The notes under the pieces are model-generated. The model was given only the letters and a program-made list of their open reading frames with translations. It was not told where the DNA came from and ran no database searches. A DNA stretch of 64,000 nucleotides, taken from Pseudomonadota bacterium. Its GTDB lineage: Bacteria > Pseudomonadota > Gammaproteobacteria > Burkholderiales > Burkholderiaceae_B. Location of the stretch: the NCBI GenBank assembly GCA_023427085.1, contig JAEZBO010000266.1:36307-100306 (forward strand), read 5' to 3'. Shown piece after piece: positions 1-8,725 of the stretch (its first letter is position 1; each line of letters opens with the position of its first letter). A program made the translations under genes and the position numbers.

Positions 1-486
1 ATTGGCGACCAGCCCGGCAAAATGGTCCAGGTGGGTATGGGTCAGCGCCACCGTGTCGATCTGGCCGGGATCGATGCCGGCCTCGGCCAGCGCGCGCGGC
101 AGCAGGCCCATGGTCGGATCCCAGGCGTTGCCGGCGCCGGTATCGATCAGGATATGCCGGTCGCCATCGATGATCAGATAGGCGTTGACCGACAGCCGCA
201 GCTTGCCTTCGACCAGATCGACCTGCGGCGGCACCTCGCCAAATGGCTGGTTGCCGGGCTGACGCAAGCGGCTGGGCGGCATGTCGACATACCCGTCGCG
301 CAGCGCCAGGATGGTCAGGTCGCCCAGCGCATAACGCACGTAGTTCTCGCCGGCGCCGGTCTTTTTCAGCGGGGCCTCCTTGGCCCAGGCGCCACCGAGG
401 GGCAGCAGGCTGCTGGTCGCGAGGCAGGCGCCCGCCTTGAGCAGCGCGCGGCGGGACAGGAAAGAAGGGAACGTTCGATCTGACAT
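1..486 (-). CDS. Metallo-beta-lactamase-fold hydrolase, Tat-exported (C-terminus outside window)
   Basis: Reading leftward from an ATG at 486, the frame stays open to the window edge, so only about 162 N-terminal residues are present. The N-terminus has a twin-arginine-like motif (SRRALLKAGA) followed by a hydrophobic stretch, indicating Tat export. Near the edge is HTHLDH, the zinc-binding HxHxDH motif of the metallo-beta-lactamase superfamily, preceded by LIDTGAGN, typical of that fold. A GGAG sits about 8 bases before the ATG. The fold is clear, the substrate is not; quorum-quenching lactonases and similar hydrolases have this layout. It is divergently arranged with the XRE-cupin regulator, which may control it (inference). 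Confidence 0.85.
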   Translation of the reverse strand, partial: MSDRTFPSFLSRRALLKAGACLATSSLLPLGGAWAKEAPLKKTGAGENYVRYALGDLTILALRDGYVDMPPSRLRQPGNQPFGEVPPQVDLVEGKLRLSVNAYLIIDGDRHILIDTGAGNAWDPTMGLLPRALAEAGIDPGQIDTVALTHTHLDHFAGLVAN

Positions 487-567
487 CGTGGTCTCCAGGG
501 TGGTCCGGACGCCCGAGACGGGCGGTCCTCGACGAAGTCGCTGCACACGCGACAAAACAAGAACTAA

Positions 568-581
568 TCTTCTATAGAAGA
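568..581. promoter_or_regulatory. 14-bp perfect palindrome between divergent genes
   Basis: TCTTCTATAGAAGA is a perfect palindrome in the 196-bp AT-richer gap between the hydrolase (leftward) and the XRE-cupin gene (rightward). It is a good candidate operator for the adjacent XRE regulator; binding is inference. Confidence 0.45.
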
Positions 582-682
582 TATTAGGCGCGTTTTAGTT
601 CCGTCGACAAGGCCGATGCCGGTCGTGCTGGAGGTATCCATTAGTATTTCGCTTGGCACCCACCGATATCCCAGCGAGAACC

Positions 683-1297
683 ATGTCCGCCGTCCCGGCC
701 TCCTCAAACGACACCGACCCGCCCGATGACGGCCTGAGCCGCGCCTTCGGCGCCCGGGTCCGCGCGCTGCGCGAGCAGGCCGGCATCACGCTGGAAGCGC
801 TGTCGGGCCAGTCCGGCGTGAGCCGGGCCATGCTGTCCAAGGTCGAACGTGGCGAAAAAAGCCCGACCATCGGCGTGGCCAAGCGGATCGCGCAGGCGCT
901 CGGCGCCTCGCTGAGCTACCTGATGGGCGGCCAGGACGAGCGCCAGCCCGTCGCGCTGGTGCGGCGCGAGCAGCGACTGGTGTTCCGCGATCCCGACACC
1001 GGTTTCGAGCGCCACCTGTTGTCACCGGCGATGGCCGGCGCCAGCGTCGAGATCCTGCTGCACCGGCTGCCCGGGGGCGCTGGCACCGGCGCACTGCCGG
1101 CGCTGGTGTCCGGTGCTGAAAAACACGTGGTGGTTTCCAGCGGCGCGTTGACGGTGGTGGTGGCGGGTGCGCCGACCGATCTCGCCGAAGGCGACACGCT
1201 GTATTTCGACGCCGCCGTCGAACACGCCTTCGAGAATCGCAGCCAGGCGCCTTGTGTGTATTACCTCGTGATCTCGAAACGCGCGCCGGGCGCCTAG
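683..1297 (+). CDS. XRE-family regulator with C-terminal cupin domain
   Basis: The N-terminal half holds a Cro/C1-type helix-turn-helix (about residues 20-75; SGVSRAMLSKVERGEKSPT is the recognition region). The C-terminal half is a cupin-like sensor domain (about 95-204) with the pattern ending in GDTLYFDAAVEHAFEN. This architecture is common in small-molecule-responsive regulators of catabolic or efflux genes. An upstream TTG at 653 is in frame, but the ATG at 683 gives the natural N-terminus. It is divergent from the metallo-beta-lactamase-fold gene, with a palindrome between them, so it probably regulates that gene and itself. Confidence 0.85.
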   Translation: MSAVPASSNDTDPPDDGLSRAFGARVRALREQAGITLEALSGQSGVSRAMLSKVERGEKSPTIGVAKRIAQALGASLSYLMGGQDERQPVALVRREQRLVFRDPDTGFERHLLSPAMAGASVEILLHRLPGGAGTGALPALVSGAEKHVVVSSGALTVVVAGAPTDLAEGDTLYFDAAVEHAFENRSQAPCVYYLVISKRAPGA

Positions 1298-1318
1298 CGG
1301 GTCTGGACACCCAGCGAC

Positions 1319-2335
1319 TCAATCCCCCCGCCGCAACGCCATCGGCGTGATGCCCAGCCGCCGCTCGAACGCCCGCATCATCTGCTGCCGGCCCGAAAAC
1401 CCGCAACGCAGCGCGATCTTGTCGAGCGACTGGTCGGTGCCCGACAGCAGCTCGCGCGCCAGATCGACCTGCGCGGCGCGGATGTACTGCGTCGGCGACA
1501 GTCCCAGCGCTTCCTTGAAGGTGCGCGACAGTTGGCGCGCGCCCAGGCAGACGTGCTCGGCGACCTCTTCCACCGTCACGCCGTGCTCGAGCCGCGCCAG
1601 AATGAAGTCGGTCGCGCGCCGCAGCCGGTCCGACGCGCCGCCATACGCGGCCAGCGCCGCGCTGTGTTGCCCCTGGCCGGCCGCGCGCACCCGAAACACC
1701 ACCAGTTCGCGGGCGATCTCCAGCGCCAGTTCGCGGCCATAGTCCTCATCGACCAGGTTCAGCGCCAGGTCGATGCCGGCGCTGGCGCCGGCCGCCGTGA
1801 ACAGGCGGCCGGCACGCGTGATCAGCGCGTCCGAATCGACCCGCACCGCCGGATAGCATTGCGCGAACCGCTCGATATGGCGCCAATGCGTGGTCGCGGC
1901 CATGCCATCCAGCAGGCCCGATTCGGCCAGCACGTAGGCGCCGGTGCAGACCGATCCCAGCCGGCGCAGCCGCGGTGCGACCGCCAGCAGCCAGTTGCGC
2001 AGATGGGCATCGTGGGTGGCGTTGTGCACGCCCGGGCCACCGGCCACGATCAAGGTATCGAACGCGCAGATCTCGGGCGGCGGCAGCGCGGCGGTCTGCA
2101 GCCGCAGGCTCGACGAACAGGTGATCTCGCCGCCGAAGGTCGACAGCGCGGTGATCCGGTAACGGTCCGGCTCGCCCTCGCGGCGCAGATGGTGATTGGC
2201 CCGGCTGAACACGTCGGCCGGGCCGGTCGCATCCAGCAGCAGCACGTCGTCGAACACCACGATGCCGACCTCGAGCGTGCGCTTGAGCAAGGCCGGCGAG
2301 ACGTGTGGATCAGTTGGCGACGAAGCCGCTGTCAT
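1319..2335 (-). CDS. GlxA-type AraC-family regulator (DJ-1/PfpI domain plus AraC HTH)
   Basis: The N-terminal about 190 residues form a DJ-1/PfpI glutamine amidotransferase-like domain (VGIVVFDDVLLLDATGPADV, then VAGGPG and SVCTGAYVLAESG with the nucleophile-elbow cysteine). The C-terminal about 100 residues carry the double AraC helix-turn-helix (LARELLSGTDQSLDKIALRCGFSGRQQMMRAFER split over the two helices). The start chosen (MTAASSP) overlaps the end of the upstream Bug gene by 26 bases, so the two are translated from one leftward message. These regulators normally sense a small ligand through the amidotransferase-like domain; the ligand here is unknown. Confidence 0.85.
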   Translation of the reverse strand: MTAASSPTDPHVSPALLKRTLEVGIVVFDDVLLLDATGPADVFSRANHHLRREGEPDRYRITALSTFGGEITCSSSLRLQTAALPPPEICAFDTLIVAGGPGVHNATHDAHLRNWLLAVAPRLRRLGSVCTGAYVLAESGLLDGMAATTHWRHIERFAQCYPAVRVDSDALITRAGRLFTAAGASAGIDLALNLVDEDYGRELALEIARELVVFRVRAAGQGQHSAALAAYGGASDRLRRATDFILARLEHGVTVEEVAEHVCLGARQLSRTFKEALGLSPTQYIRAAQVDLARELLSGTDQSLDKIALRCGFSGRQQMMRAFERRLGITPMALRRGD

Positions 2336-3284
2336 CGACGATCTGTTGCCACTGCGCATGTTCCCTCTTCATCGTCTCGGCCAGCGTCGCGGCGTCGCCG
2401 TCGCCGACCTCCAGGCCGGCGGCCAGCAAGGACGCCCGCAAGGACTCGTCCTTGACCACCTGGCGCACGGCGGCGCGAAAACGTTCGACCAGTTCGGCGC
2501 TGGCATGGCGCGTCAGGAAATACGAAAACCATTCCTGGTTGACCAGTTCGCCATAGCCCTCTTCGGGAAAGACCGGCACGTCGGGCAGCTGCGTGGCCCG
2601 CTCGCGACCGGTGATCGCCAGGATCCGCAGCCTGCCGCTGCGATGATGATCGAGAATATCACTGGGCGTCAGGAATGCGAACGGCACCTGGCCCGCCAGC
2701 ACGTCGGCCAGCGCCGGCGCCGAGCCGCGATAGGCCACCTGATTGAAGTCCAGGCCCAGCGCGCGTTGCAGCAGCACGCCGGAAAAATGGAACACGCTGC
2801 CCGAGGCCGGCGTGCCGTAGAAGCCCAGCTTGGGATCCTGCCTGATCAGCGCGACGGCCTGCTTCAGGTTCCTGGCCGGCACCGTCGGCGCGCAGACGAA
2901 GGCGACCGGCGCGGTCGCCACGGTGCCGATCGGCACGAAATCGCGCAAGGGATCGTAGGGCAGATTGCGATACGTGTGGGGATAGATGACCATCGACGAA
3001 CCGATGGTCTGCAGCAGCACGCTGCCATCGGCCGGACCGCTCTGGGCGACACCGATGGCCAGCTGGCCGCCGGCGCCGGACTTGTTCTCGACGATCACGT
3101 TCACGCCCAGCTGCGCGCCCAGCACCGGCGCCACCACCCGGGCGATGCGGTCGCCGGTGGCGCCCGGCGGAAACCCCACCAACAAGCGCAACACACCGGG
3201 TGGCGAGGCCTGCGCGGCCGCGTAAGCCGGCCGCAGCAATGCCAGGCCACCGAGCAGTTGCAGGCATTTGCGTCTGCTGTTCAT
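2310..3284 (-). CDS. Bug/TctC-family periplasmic solute-binding protein
   Basis: About 324 residues with an N-terminal export signal (MNSRRKCLQLLGGLALL...AYAAAQA) and the family pattern of tripartite tricarboxylate transporter receptors: LLVGFPPGATGDRIARV, VIVENKSGAGGQLA, YDPLRDFVPIG, and ITGRERATQLPDVPVF. Family members bind carboxylated small molecules in the periplasm; in this bacterial group most are orphans without TctA/TctB nearby, as here. It is followed with overlap by the GlxA-type regulator, suggesting a sensing or uptake role linked to that regulator. Confidence 0.9.
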   Translation of the reverse strand: MNSRRKCLQLLGGLALLRPAYAAAQASPPGVLRLLVGFPPGATGDRIARVVAPVLGAQLGVNVIVENKSGAGGQLAIGVAQSGPADGSVLLQTIGSSMVIYPHTYRNLPYDPLRDFVPIGTVATAPVAFVCAPTVPARNLKQAVALIRQDPKLGFYGTPASGSVFHFSGVLLQRALGLDFNQVAYRGSAPALADVLAGQVPFAFLTPSDILDHHRSGRLRILAITGRERATQLPDVPVFPEEGYGELVNQEWFSYFLTRHASAELVERFRAAVRQVVKDESLRASLLAAGLEVGDGDAATLAETMKREHAQWQQIVDDSGFVAN

Positions 3285-3376
3285 GATCGACCTCTGTTTT
3301 TTGACCGTCGAAGGACGGTTCCCCTTGCCCCGAGTGTTGCCGCCTATCGCTCGCGCCACCGGACTTTTGCATCGCA

Positions 3377-3423
3377 TTTCCGGACATCGACACCGGCAGG
3401 CGCGCTGCGCCGATGTCCGGAAA
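3377..3423. promoter_or_regulatory. 13-bp inverted repeat (TTTCCGGACATCG, 21-bp spacer)
   Basis: TTTCCGGACATCG at 3377-3389 is exactly matched by its reverse complement at 3411-3423, between a leftward Bug gene and a rightward DJ-1/PfpI gene. Further CCGGAC/GTCCGG half-sites flank it near 3358 and 3435. The arrangement fits a two-site operator in a divergent promoter; an RNA hairpin is the alternative. Confidence 0.5.
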
Positions 3424-3473
3424 CGCGCGCACTTTGTCCGGCGGCCGGCGCGATAACTGCGCAAAGTAGCCGG

Positions 3474-4184
3474 ATGACTACCCAAGCCCAAGCCCAAGCC
3501 AAGACCCGCATCGGCATGCTCGTGTTCCCGATGATGACCTCGCTGGACATCCTCGGCCCCTTCGAGGTGCTGGCCCGTGCGCCCGACTGCCAGACCGAGC
3601 TGGTCTGGAAGGACCGCCAGCCGGTCCGCGGCGACACCGGGCTGGTCGTCACGCCCGACCGCGGTTTCGCCGACGCGCCGCAATACGATGTCATCGTGGT
3701 GCCCGGCGGGCCGGGCCAGACGCCGTTGATGGAAGATGCCGAGGTGCTGGATTTCCTGCGCCGCCAGGCGGCCGGCGCCGAACTGGTGACGTCGGTCTGC
3801 ACCGGCTCGCTGCTGCTGGCGGCGGCCGGTCTGTTGCAGGGCTACCAGGCCACCTGTCACTGGCTGTCGATCGACCAGCTGGCCTTGTTCGGCGTCGAGA
3901 GCGTGCCCGAGCGGGTGGTGGTCGACCGCAATCGCATCACCGGCGCGGGGGTCACGTCCGGGCTGGACTTCGCGTTCACGGTGCTGGCCGCGCTGCGCGG
4001 CGACGCGGCCGCCAAGTCGCTGCAGCTGATGCTCGAATATGATCCCGCGCCGCCCTTCCAGAGCGGTCATCCACGCGTCGCCGACGCCGCCACCGTCGAA
4101 CGGGTGCGCACCGCCGCGCAAGGCATGCTGGCGCAGCGGCGCGAGGTGTCGCTGCGCGTGGCGGGCCGCATCCCTCGCCCCTGA
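3474..4184 (+). CDS. DJ-1/PfpI-family protein (isonitrile hydratase-like)
   Basis: A 236-residue single-domain DJ-1/PfpI protein: IGMLVFPMMTSLDILGPFEVL near the N-terminus, VIVVPGGPGQTPLM, and the cysteine elbow SVCTGSLLLAAAGLL. TGAGVTSGLDFAF near the C-terminal third is typical of the isonitrile hydratase (InhA) subgroup, which hydrates isonitriles to N-formamides. No HTH domain follows, so this is an enzyme rather than a GlxA regulator. It is divergent from the Bug/GlxA operon across a strong inverted repeat. The exact substrate is not shown by the sequence. Confidence 0.8.
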   Translation: MTTQAQAQAKTRIGMLVFPMMTSLDILGPFEVLARAPDCQTELVWKDRQPVRGDTGLVVTPDRGFADAPQYDVIVVPGGPGQTPLMEDAEVLDFLRRQAAGAELVTSVCTGSLLLAAAGLLQGYQATCHWLSIDQLALFGVESVPERVVVDRNRITGAGVTSGLDFAFTVLAALRGDAAAKSLQLMLEYDPAPPFQSGHPRVADAATVERVRTAAQGMLAQRREVSLRVAGRIPRP

Positions 4185-4343
4185 GAAGGCTGGTGGTCAG
4201 GGGCGAGCACGCCCGCCATCCGCCACTGACGGGGTGGCTTCTCTCGGCGGCTGGCGCGACACTCGCGGTCAGAGGTTTTCAGGCCAAGCGAATTTGACGA
4301 TGGGTATAGTAGCCCCATCAAACAAGCACGCAAGGAAGCCAGC

Positions 4344-4931
4344 ATGCCGGACCCCTCGTCAGGCCGCGCGAACATTTCCTGGATCAACGCTAGCAGCGAT
4401 GCCGGAGACCGCCATCGTGTGATGGCAGGGTTGTTTGCAGCGGTCGTGCTGACGCTGCAGACGGCGGTGGCGGCGATGGCTGCGCCGCCGGCCCTGGCCG
4501 CGCAGCCGAGCGAGCGCGGTGCGCAGACTCAGGCACCCGCGCCGAACAAGGCCAATCCCGCCGTGTTGGCGCTACCGCCAGGCTTGACGCTGCGACGGTC
4601 AGAATGGGTGAGCCTGCCGGAGAACCGAGGCGGCGTGCCCGGCCCCACGGATTACCTGGCGCTGGTGGCGACGATCGAGGCCTCGGCCAGCGCACGCCAG
4701 AGCGTGCTGCAAGCGCTGCCGGACTTCGGCGCCACCCTGCACGTGCCGCCGCCCTTCGCCCGCCCATGGCTGACGCCTGTCCAACGCGAAGCCTTGACCG
4801 ACGACCAGGCCCGCGACCGCTACCCCGGCAAGGATGCGCAGTCGCTGCTGGCGCGGCCGGCCAAACGCGCGATCCTGATCGACACGCCGGGCCCCTTGCT
4901 GCTGTATGTGGAATACCTGTCGCTGCACTAG
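4344..4931 (+). CDS. Secreted protein of unknown function
   Basis: A 195-residue ORF with codon use like the neighbours. A hydrophobic segment at about residues 26-50 (VMAGLFAAVVLTLQTAVAAMAA) followed by an Ala/Pro/Gln-rich linker looks like a signal peptide or a membrane anchor with a long N-tail; a start at the internal Met just before it would give a normal signal peptide. The remainder (about 75-195) is compact with conserved-looking segments such as VPGPTDYLALVA and RAILIDTPGPLLLYVEYL. I do not recognise a family. Confidence 0.6.
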   Translation: MPDPSSGRANISWINASSDAGDRHRVMAGLFAAVVLTLQTAVAAMAAPPALAAQPSERGAQTQAPAPNKANPAVLALPPGLTLRRSEWVSLPENRGGVPGPTDYLALVATIEASASARQSVLQALPDFGATLHVPPPFARPWLTPVQREALTDDQARDRYPGKDAQSLLARPAKRAILIDTPGPLLLYVEYLSLH

Positions 4932-5002
4932 CGCCTTGTTTAGCACCGCCTGGAATGGGCGCGGCAAACGCCCCACCTGCAGTCATGCAGCCGGGTTCTC
5001 AT

Positions 5003-5965
5003 TCAAAGCCGTATCTTGGCCGCCTCGATGACGTCCGCGAACACGGTCCGCTGCTGCGCATAGAACGCCGCCAGGTCGGCCGGACTGCCGCCGCCGGGCG
5101 TGGAGCCCATCTCCGACAGGGTTGCCCTGACATCGGGCCGGGCCAGCACCTCGTTCGCCGCGTCGTTGATCTGTCTGATCAGCGGCTCGTCGACGCCCGC
5201 CGGCGCCCACAACGCGAACCAGCCGATCAGGGCCATGCCGTCGATGCCCGCCTCGGCGAAGGTCGGCACGTCGGGCAGCACCGACACCCGTTCGGCGCTC
5301 GTCACCGCGATCGGTATCAATGATTTGTTCTTGATATGGCCGCCCATCAGGGCCACGTTGTCGAACATGATCGGCACCCGGCCGGACAGCACGTCGGGGA
5401 TCGCCTCGGCGCTGCCCTTGTAGGGAATGTGCAGCATGTCCAGCCCTGCCAGGGCTTTCAGGCGTTCGCCGGCCAGGTGCTGCACGTTGCCATTGCCCGA
5501 CGAGGCGAACGAGAATTCGCCCGGCGCCTGCTTCACCTTGTCGATCAAGGCGTCCAGCGTCTCGACACCCAGGCCGGGATGGGCCACCAGCACATACGGT
5601 GTCTTGGCCATCAGCACGACCGGCTGAAAATCGGCATGCGAGTCGTAGGGCACGTTCTTGTACAGAAAGTCGATCGTCGCGTGCGACGCCGACGACATCA
5701 ACAGCACCAGCCCGTCGGCCGGCGATGTCTTGGCGACGTAGCTGGCGCCGATCATGCCCGCCGCGCCAGAGCGGTTCTCGACCAGGCCATTCATCCCCAG
5801 CGCCTGGCCCAGCGATCTGGCCGCCAGGCGGCCCATGATGTCGGTGGTCCCGCCGGGCGGGCTGCCGACCACGATCTTCATGATCTTTTCGTTGGCACGG
5901 ACTGCTTGCGGAAACGCCAGGGCTGCAAGCAGGGCGGCGCTGAACTGCCGACGGCTGATTTTCAT
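5003..5965 (-). CDS. Bug/TctC-family periplasmic solute-binding protein
   Basis: About 320 residues with a signal peptide (MKISRRQFSAALLAALAFP) and family motifs IVVGSPPGGTTDIMGRL, LVENRSGAAGMIGASY, NVPYDSHADFQPV, and TSAERVSVLPDVPTF. It is the second orphan receptor of this window and lies immediately downstream (leftward) of the TauD dioxygenase with a 28-bp gap, so both are probably co-transcribed and serve the same substrate, which the receptor would capture and the dioxygenase would attack. This pairing is inference from spacing. Confidence 0.9.
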   Translation of the reverse strand: MKISRRQFSAALLAALAFPQAVRANEKIMKIVVGSPPGGTTDIMGRLAARSLGQALGMNGLVENRSGAAGMIGASYVAKTSPADGLVLLMSSASHATIDFLYKNVPYDSHADFQPVVLMAKTPYVLVAHPGLGVETLDALIDKVKQAPGEFSFASSGNGNVQHLAGERLKALAGLDMLHIPYKGSAEAIPDVLSGRVPIMFDNVALMGGHIKNKSLIPIAVTSAERVSVLPDVPTFAEAGIDGMALIGWFALWAPAGVDEPLIRQINDAANEVLARPDVRATLSEMGSTPGGGSPADLAAFYAQQRTVFADVIEAAKIRL

Positions 5966-5993
5966 TATCTTGTCTCCTCGCCCGCGCGCACGA

Positions 5994-6911
5994 TCAGTCG
6001 TGCATGGCGGATACGGCTGCGGCGATGTCTCGGTCGTTGCTGGCCGGCTGGGCCGACAGCGACGCGTCCTCGAACCGTCCCAGGTGTTCGCCGATGACCG
6101 ACGTGCGGATCATGGTCCGGTACTCCTTGCGATCGAAATCGCCGACGGCCAGGTGCGTCAGGCAGCGGTTGTCCCACATCACCAGATCGCCGCGGCTCCA
6201 GTGATGCCGATAGGTGAATTTCGGCGACGTCGAGTGATCGCACAGGAACTTGATGATGGGCTTGCTCTCGGCCTCGCTCATGCCGACGAAGGCGCGCACC
6301 CGGTCATTGACATAGAGCGCCGGCCGGCCGGTGCCGGGATGGACACGCACCGCGGGATGCACGACCGGCGGATTCAGGCGCTTGAACTCGGCAATGATTT
6401 CCGGCGCCCGCTTGGCGTTGATCAGCGAGACGTCGTGGACCGCTTCCAGCGCCAGCAGAAACTCGCGCAGCGGCGCCGACAGGCTCTCGAAGGCCGCGTA
6501 CATGTTGGCGAACAAGGTGTCGCCGCCGACGGCAGGCGTTTCCTGGCAATACAGGAAGGTGCCTTGCGCGGGCTGTCGGGTATACGACAGATCGGTGTGC
6601 CAGTTCTGCCCGCCCGAGGCGCCCGGCCGCAACTGCCCGTCGACCGGGCGGTTCGACAGCAGCATCACCTCCTTGTAGCCATCCAGGCGATTGAAGGGCT
6701 GGCTGTCGAGCGGATCCAGCGGCCCGAATCGGGCGGAAAAGTCGATGAGGTGTTCGGGTTGCAACTCCTGCTGCGGAAACACCAGGATCTGGTGCTCGTT
6801 CCAGGCCTGCTCGATGGCTCGCAGGTCTTGCGCGTCCAAGGGCTGGGACAGGTCCACCCCCGTCACGCGGGCGCCGGCGGCATAGCCGACTCTTTTCACT
6901 TCGATAGGCAT
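5994..6911 (-). CDS. TauD/TfdA-family Fe(II)/2-oxoglutarate dioxygenase
   Basis: A 305-residue protein with the 2-His-1-carboxylate iron site of the TauD/TfdA family: NWHTDLSY (HxD) and the distal histidine in RCLTHLAVGDFDRKEYR, whose arginine further on (RTMIR) would bind 2-oxoglutarate. Such enzymes hydroxylate sulfonates, phenoxyacetates or other small acids, releasing sulfite or an aldehyde. The start at MPIEVKR matches the family N-terminus; an upstream open stretch in frame is not coding-like. The neighbours are a Bug receptor downstream and a LysR gene upstream, all leftward, suggesting an inducible uptake-oxidation unit. Confidence 0.9.
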   Translation of the reverse strand: MPIEVKRVGYAAGARVTGVDLSQPLDAQDLRAIEQAWNEHQILVFPQQELQPEHLIDFSARFGPLDPLDSQPFNRLDGYKEVMLLSNRPVDGQLRPGASGGQNWHTDLSYTRQPAQGTFLYCQETPAVGGDTLFANMYAAFESLSAPLREFLLALEAVHDVSLINAKRAPEIIAEFKRLNPPVVHPAVRVHPGTGRPALYVNDRVRAFVGMSEAESKPIIKFLCDHSTSPKFTYRHHWSRGDLVMWDNRCLTHLAVGDFDRKEYRTMIRTSVIGEHLGRFEDASLSAQPASNDRDIAAAVSAMHD

Positions 6912-7011
6912 CGTCGTACTCCTGGCAATGGAGTCTCGATTGTGGAAAAGAAGCGCGGCATGATCCACGGCCCGGACGGCAAAGCAGGATTGCGCAAACT
7001 GCAAACGACCC

Positions 7012-7914
7012 TCAGGAGTGGCCCGGCAAGCCCGCCCTGAGCCGTGCGCGGGTGGCCTGCAGCGCGATCCGGGCGGCCACGCCCAATGCACGTTCCTTGG
7101 TGGTCGAGATGGCCAGATGGCGGCGGAACTCGGCATCGTCGATGCGCACGCCGTGCAGGCGGGGGTCCCAGCCGCGCGCCTCGGGCGCGTTGGCCGGCAT
7201 GACGCTGTAGCCGCAACCGGCGGCGGTCAGCTCGGCCTGCACGCAGATCGTGCGGGCCTCGAGCACCACCCTCAATGGCAGGTTGCGCCGGCGCGCGATC
7301 ATCTCCGCCTGCAGGCGCGTGCCGTTCGGGTGTCCCGACAGGATCAGCGGCACGCGGCACAGGTCCGCGAAACTCACCGTCTCGCCCCGCAACAGCGGGT
7401 CGCCGACACGGCCCACCAGATGGTTGTCGATCATGCCCAGGTGTTCGTCGTCGCCGGCGGGCGTATCCGTGTGGCGAAACAGCACCGCGAAGTCGATCTC
7501 GCCGCTCTGGCGCCAACGGTCCAGCTCTTCGCTTGCGCCTTCGCTAAAGCGCATGCGGATGCCGGGATGCGCGCCACTGACCGCCTTGACCAGCGCCACC
7601 ACCAGGTGCTTGACCAGCGACGGCACCATGCCGATCCGCACCTCGCCGACGATCTCCTTCCTGGCCTGCGCCAGCGTCTCGACGATGGCTTCATGATGAC
7701 GGATCACGCCTTCGATCTGGCTCAGCGCGCCGACCATCGCCGGCGTCGGCGCCAGGCCCCGGCCATTGCGGTAGAACAGGCTGCCGAGTTCGGCCTCGGC
7801 GGCGGCCAGGCCCCGGCTGACCTGCGATGGCGCCACGCCGAGCACGCGTGCGGCCTTGGTGACCTGGCCGCACTCGGCCAAGGTGATCAGCAGGCGATAC
7901 CTGGCGATGTCCAT
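7012..7914 (-). CDS. LysR-family transcriptional regulator
   Basis: A 300-residue LysR-type regulator. The N-terminal winged helix is clear (LITLAECGQVTKAARVLGVAPSQVSRGLAAAEAELG split), followed by the effector-binding domain from about residue 90 (VRIGMVPSLVKHLVVALV). It lies between the TauD gene (downstream, about 100 bp gap) and the RraA-like gene (upstream, 45 bp gap), all on the same strand, so it may be part of one long catabolic message and regulate it. The recognition helix and first strand deviate from the LysR norm only slightly. Confidence 0.9.
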   Translation of the reverse strand: MDIARYRLLITLAECGQVTKAARVLGVAPSQVSRGLAAAEAELGSLFYRNGRGLAPTPAMVGALSQIEGVIRHHEAIVETLAQARKEIVGEVRIGMVPSLVKHLVVALVKAVSGAHPGIRMRFSEGASEELDRWRQSGEIDFAVLFRHTDTPAGDDEHLGMIDNHLVGRVGDPLLRGETVSFADLCRVPLILSGHPNGTRLQAEMIARRRNLPLRVVLEARTICVQAELTAAGCGYSVMPANAPEARGWDPRLHGVRIDDAEFRRHLAISTTKERALGVAARIALQATRARLRAGLPGHS

Positions 7915-7959
7915 CGCGGCCTCCGTCGGCCCCTATCGGCCTCTTGCCGGCGTTGCCGC

Positions 7960-8679
7960 CTAGCGCTGTTGCGCCACCCGCCACTGCGCGAATTCCTCGC
8001 GCGTCGCGGCTTCGGTGGGCGGGTACAGACCCAGGATCGAGCGGCCCTCGAGCACCTTCTCGGTGACGAAGTCCTCGAACGCGGTCATCTCGACGGCGGT
8101 CGCCGCGATCTCGTCGGCCAGGTGGGCGGGGATCACCACCACGCCCTCGTTGTCGCCGACCATCACGTCGCCGGGAAACACCGGCACGTCGCCGCAGCCG
8201 ATCGGGTCGTTGATGGCGATGGCCTGGTGCAGCGTCAGGTTGGTCGGGGCCGAAGGCCGTGAGTGGTAGGCACGAATGGCCAGCGCCGCGATCTCGGGCG
8301 TATCGCGAAAGCCGCCGTCACTGACCACGCCCGCGACACCGCGCTTCATCAGCCGCGACACCAGGATCGAACCCGCCGACGCCGCGCGCGCATCCTTGCG
8401 GCTGTCGATCACCAGCACCGCGCCGGGCGGGCACTCCTCGACGGCCTTGCGTTGCGGATGCTGACGATCCTCGAAGACGGACAGCGGATTGAGGTCTTCG
8501 CGCGCCGGGATATATCGCAGCGTGTAGGCCTCGCCGACCATGTTGGTCTGCTGGGTCGACAGCGGCCGCACGTCCTGGATGAACTGGTTGCGCAGGCCCT
8601 TCTTGTACAGCGCGGTGCACAGCGTCGCGGTGCTGACGCCGGACAGCTGGCGGCGGGTCGAATCTTTCAGGGTGCTCAT
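7960..8679 (-). CDS. RraA-like protein (HMG/CHA aldolase family)
   Basis: A 239-residue member of the RraA/4-hydroxy-4-methyl-2-oxoglutarate aldolase family. The signature is GVAGVVSDGGFRDTPEI, matching the G-x-DGxxRD active-site loop with the metal-coordinating aspartate, and DPIGCGDVPVFPGDVMVGD, typical of the family's C-terminal half. Members with this length usually act as class II pyruvate aldolases or oxaloacetate decarboxylases rather than RNase E inhibitors. The adjacent CoA-transferase and enoyl-CoA hydratase genes favour a catabolic role on a hydroxy-acid intermediate. Confidence 0.85.
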   Translation of the reverse strand: MSTLKDSTRRQLSGVSTATLCTALYKKGLRNQFIQDVRPLSTQQTNMVGEAYTLRYIPAREDLNPLSVFEDRQHPQRKAVEECPPGAVLVIDSRKDARAASAGSILVSRLMKRGVAGVVSDGGFRDTPEIAALAIRAYHSRPSAPTNLTLHQAIAINDPIGCGDVPVFPGDVMVGDNEGVVVIPAHLADEIAATAVEMTAFEDFVTEKVLEGRSILGLYPPTEAATREEFAQWRVAQQR

Positions 8680-8725
8680 GATGACACTCGTGTTGTGATC
8701 AAAGGAATCAAAGAAATCAAAGTTC

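Noticed and set aside
2196..4184. A very long rightward ORF of 662 codons
   Set aside because: Only its last 236 codons are the DJ-1/PfpI gene; the rest is antisense to the Bug gene.
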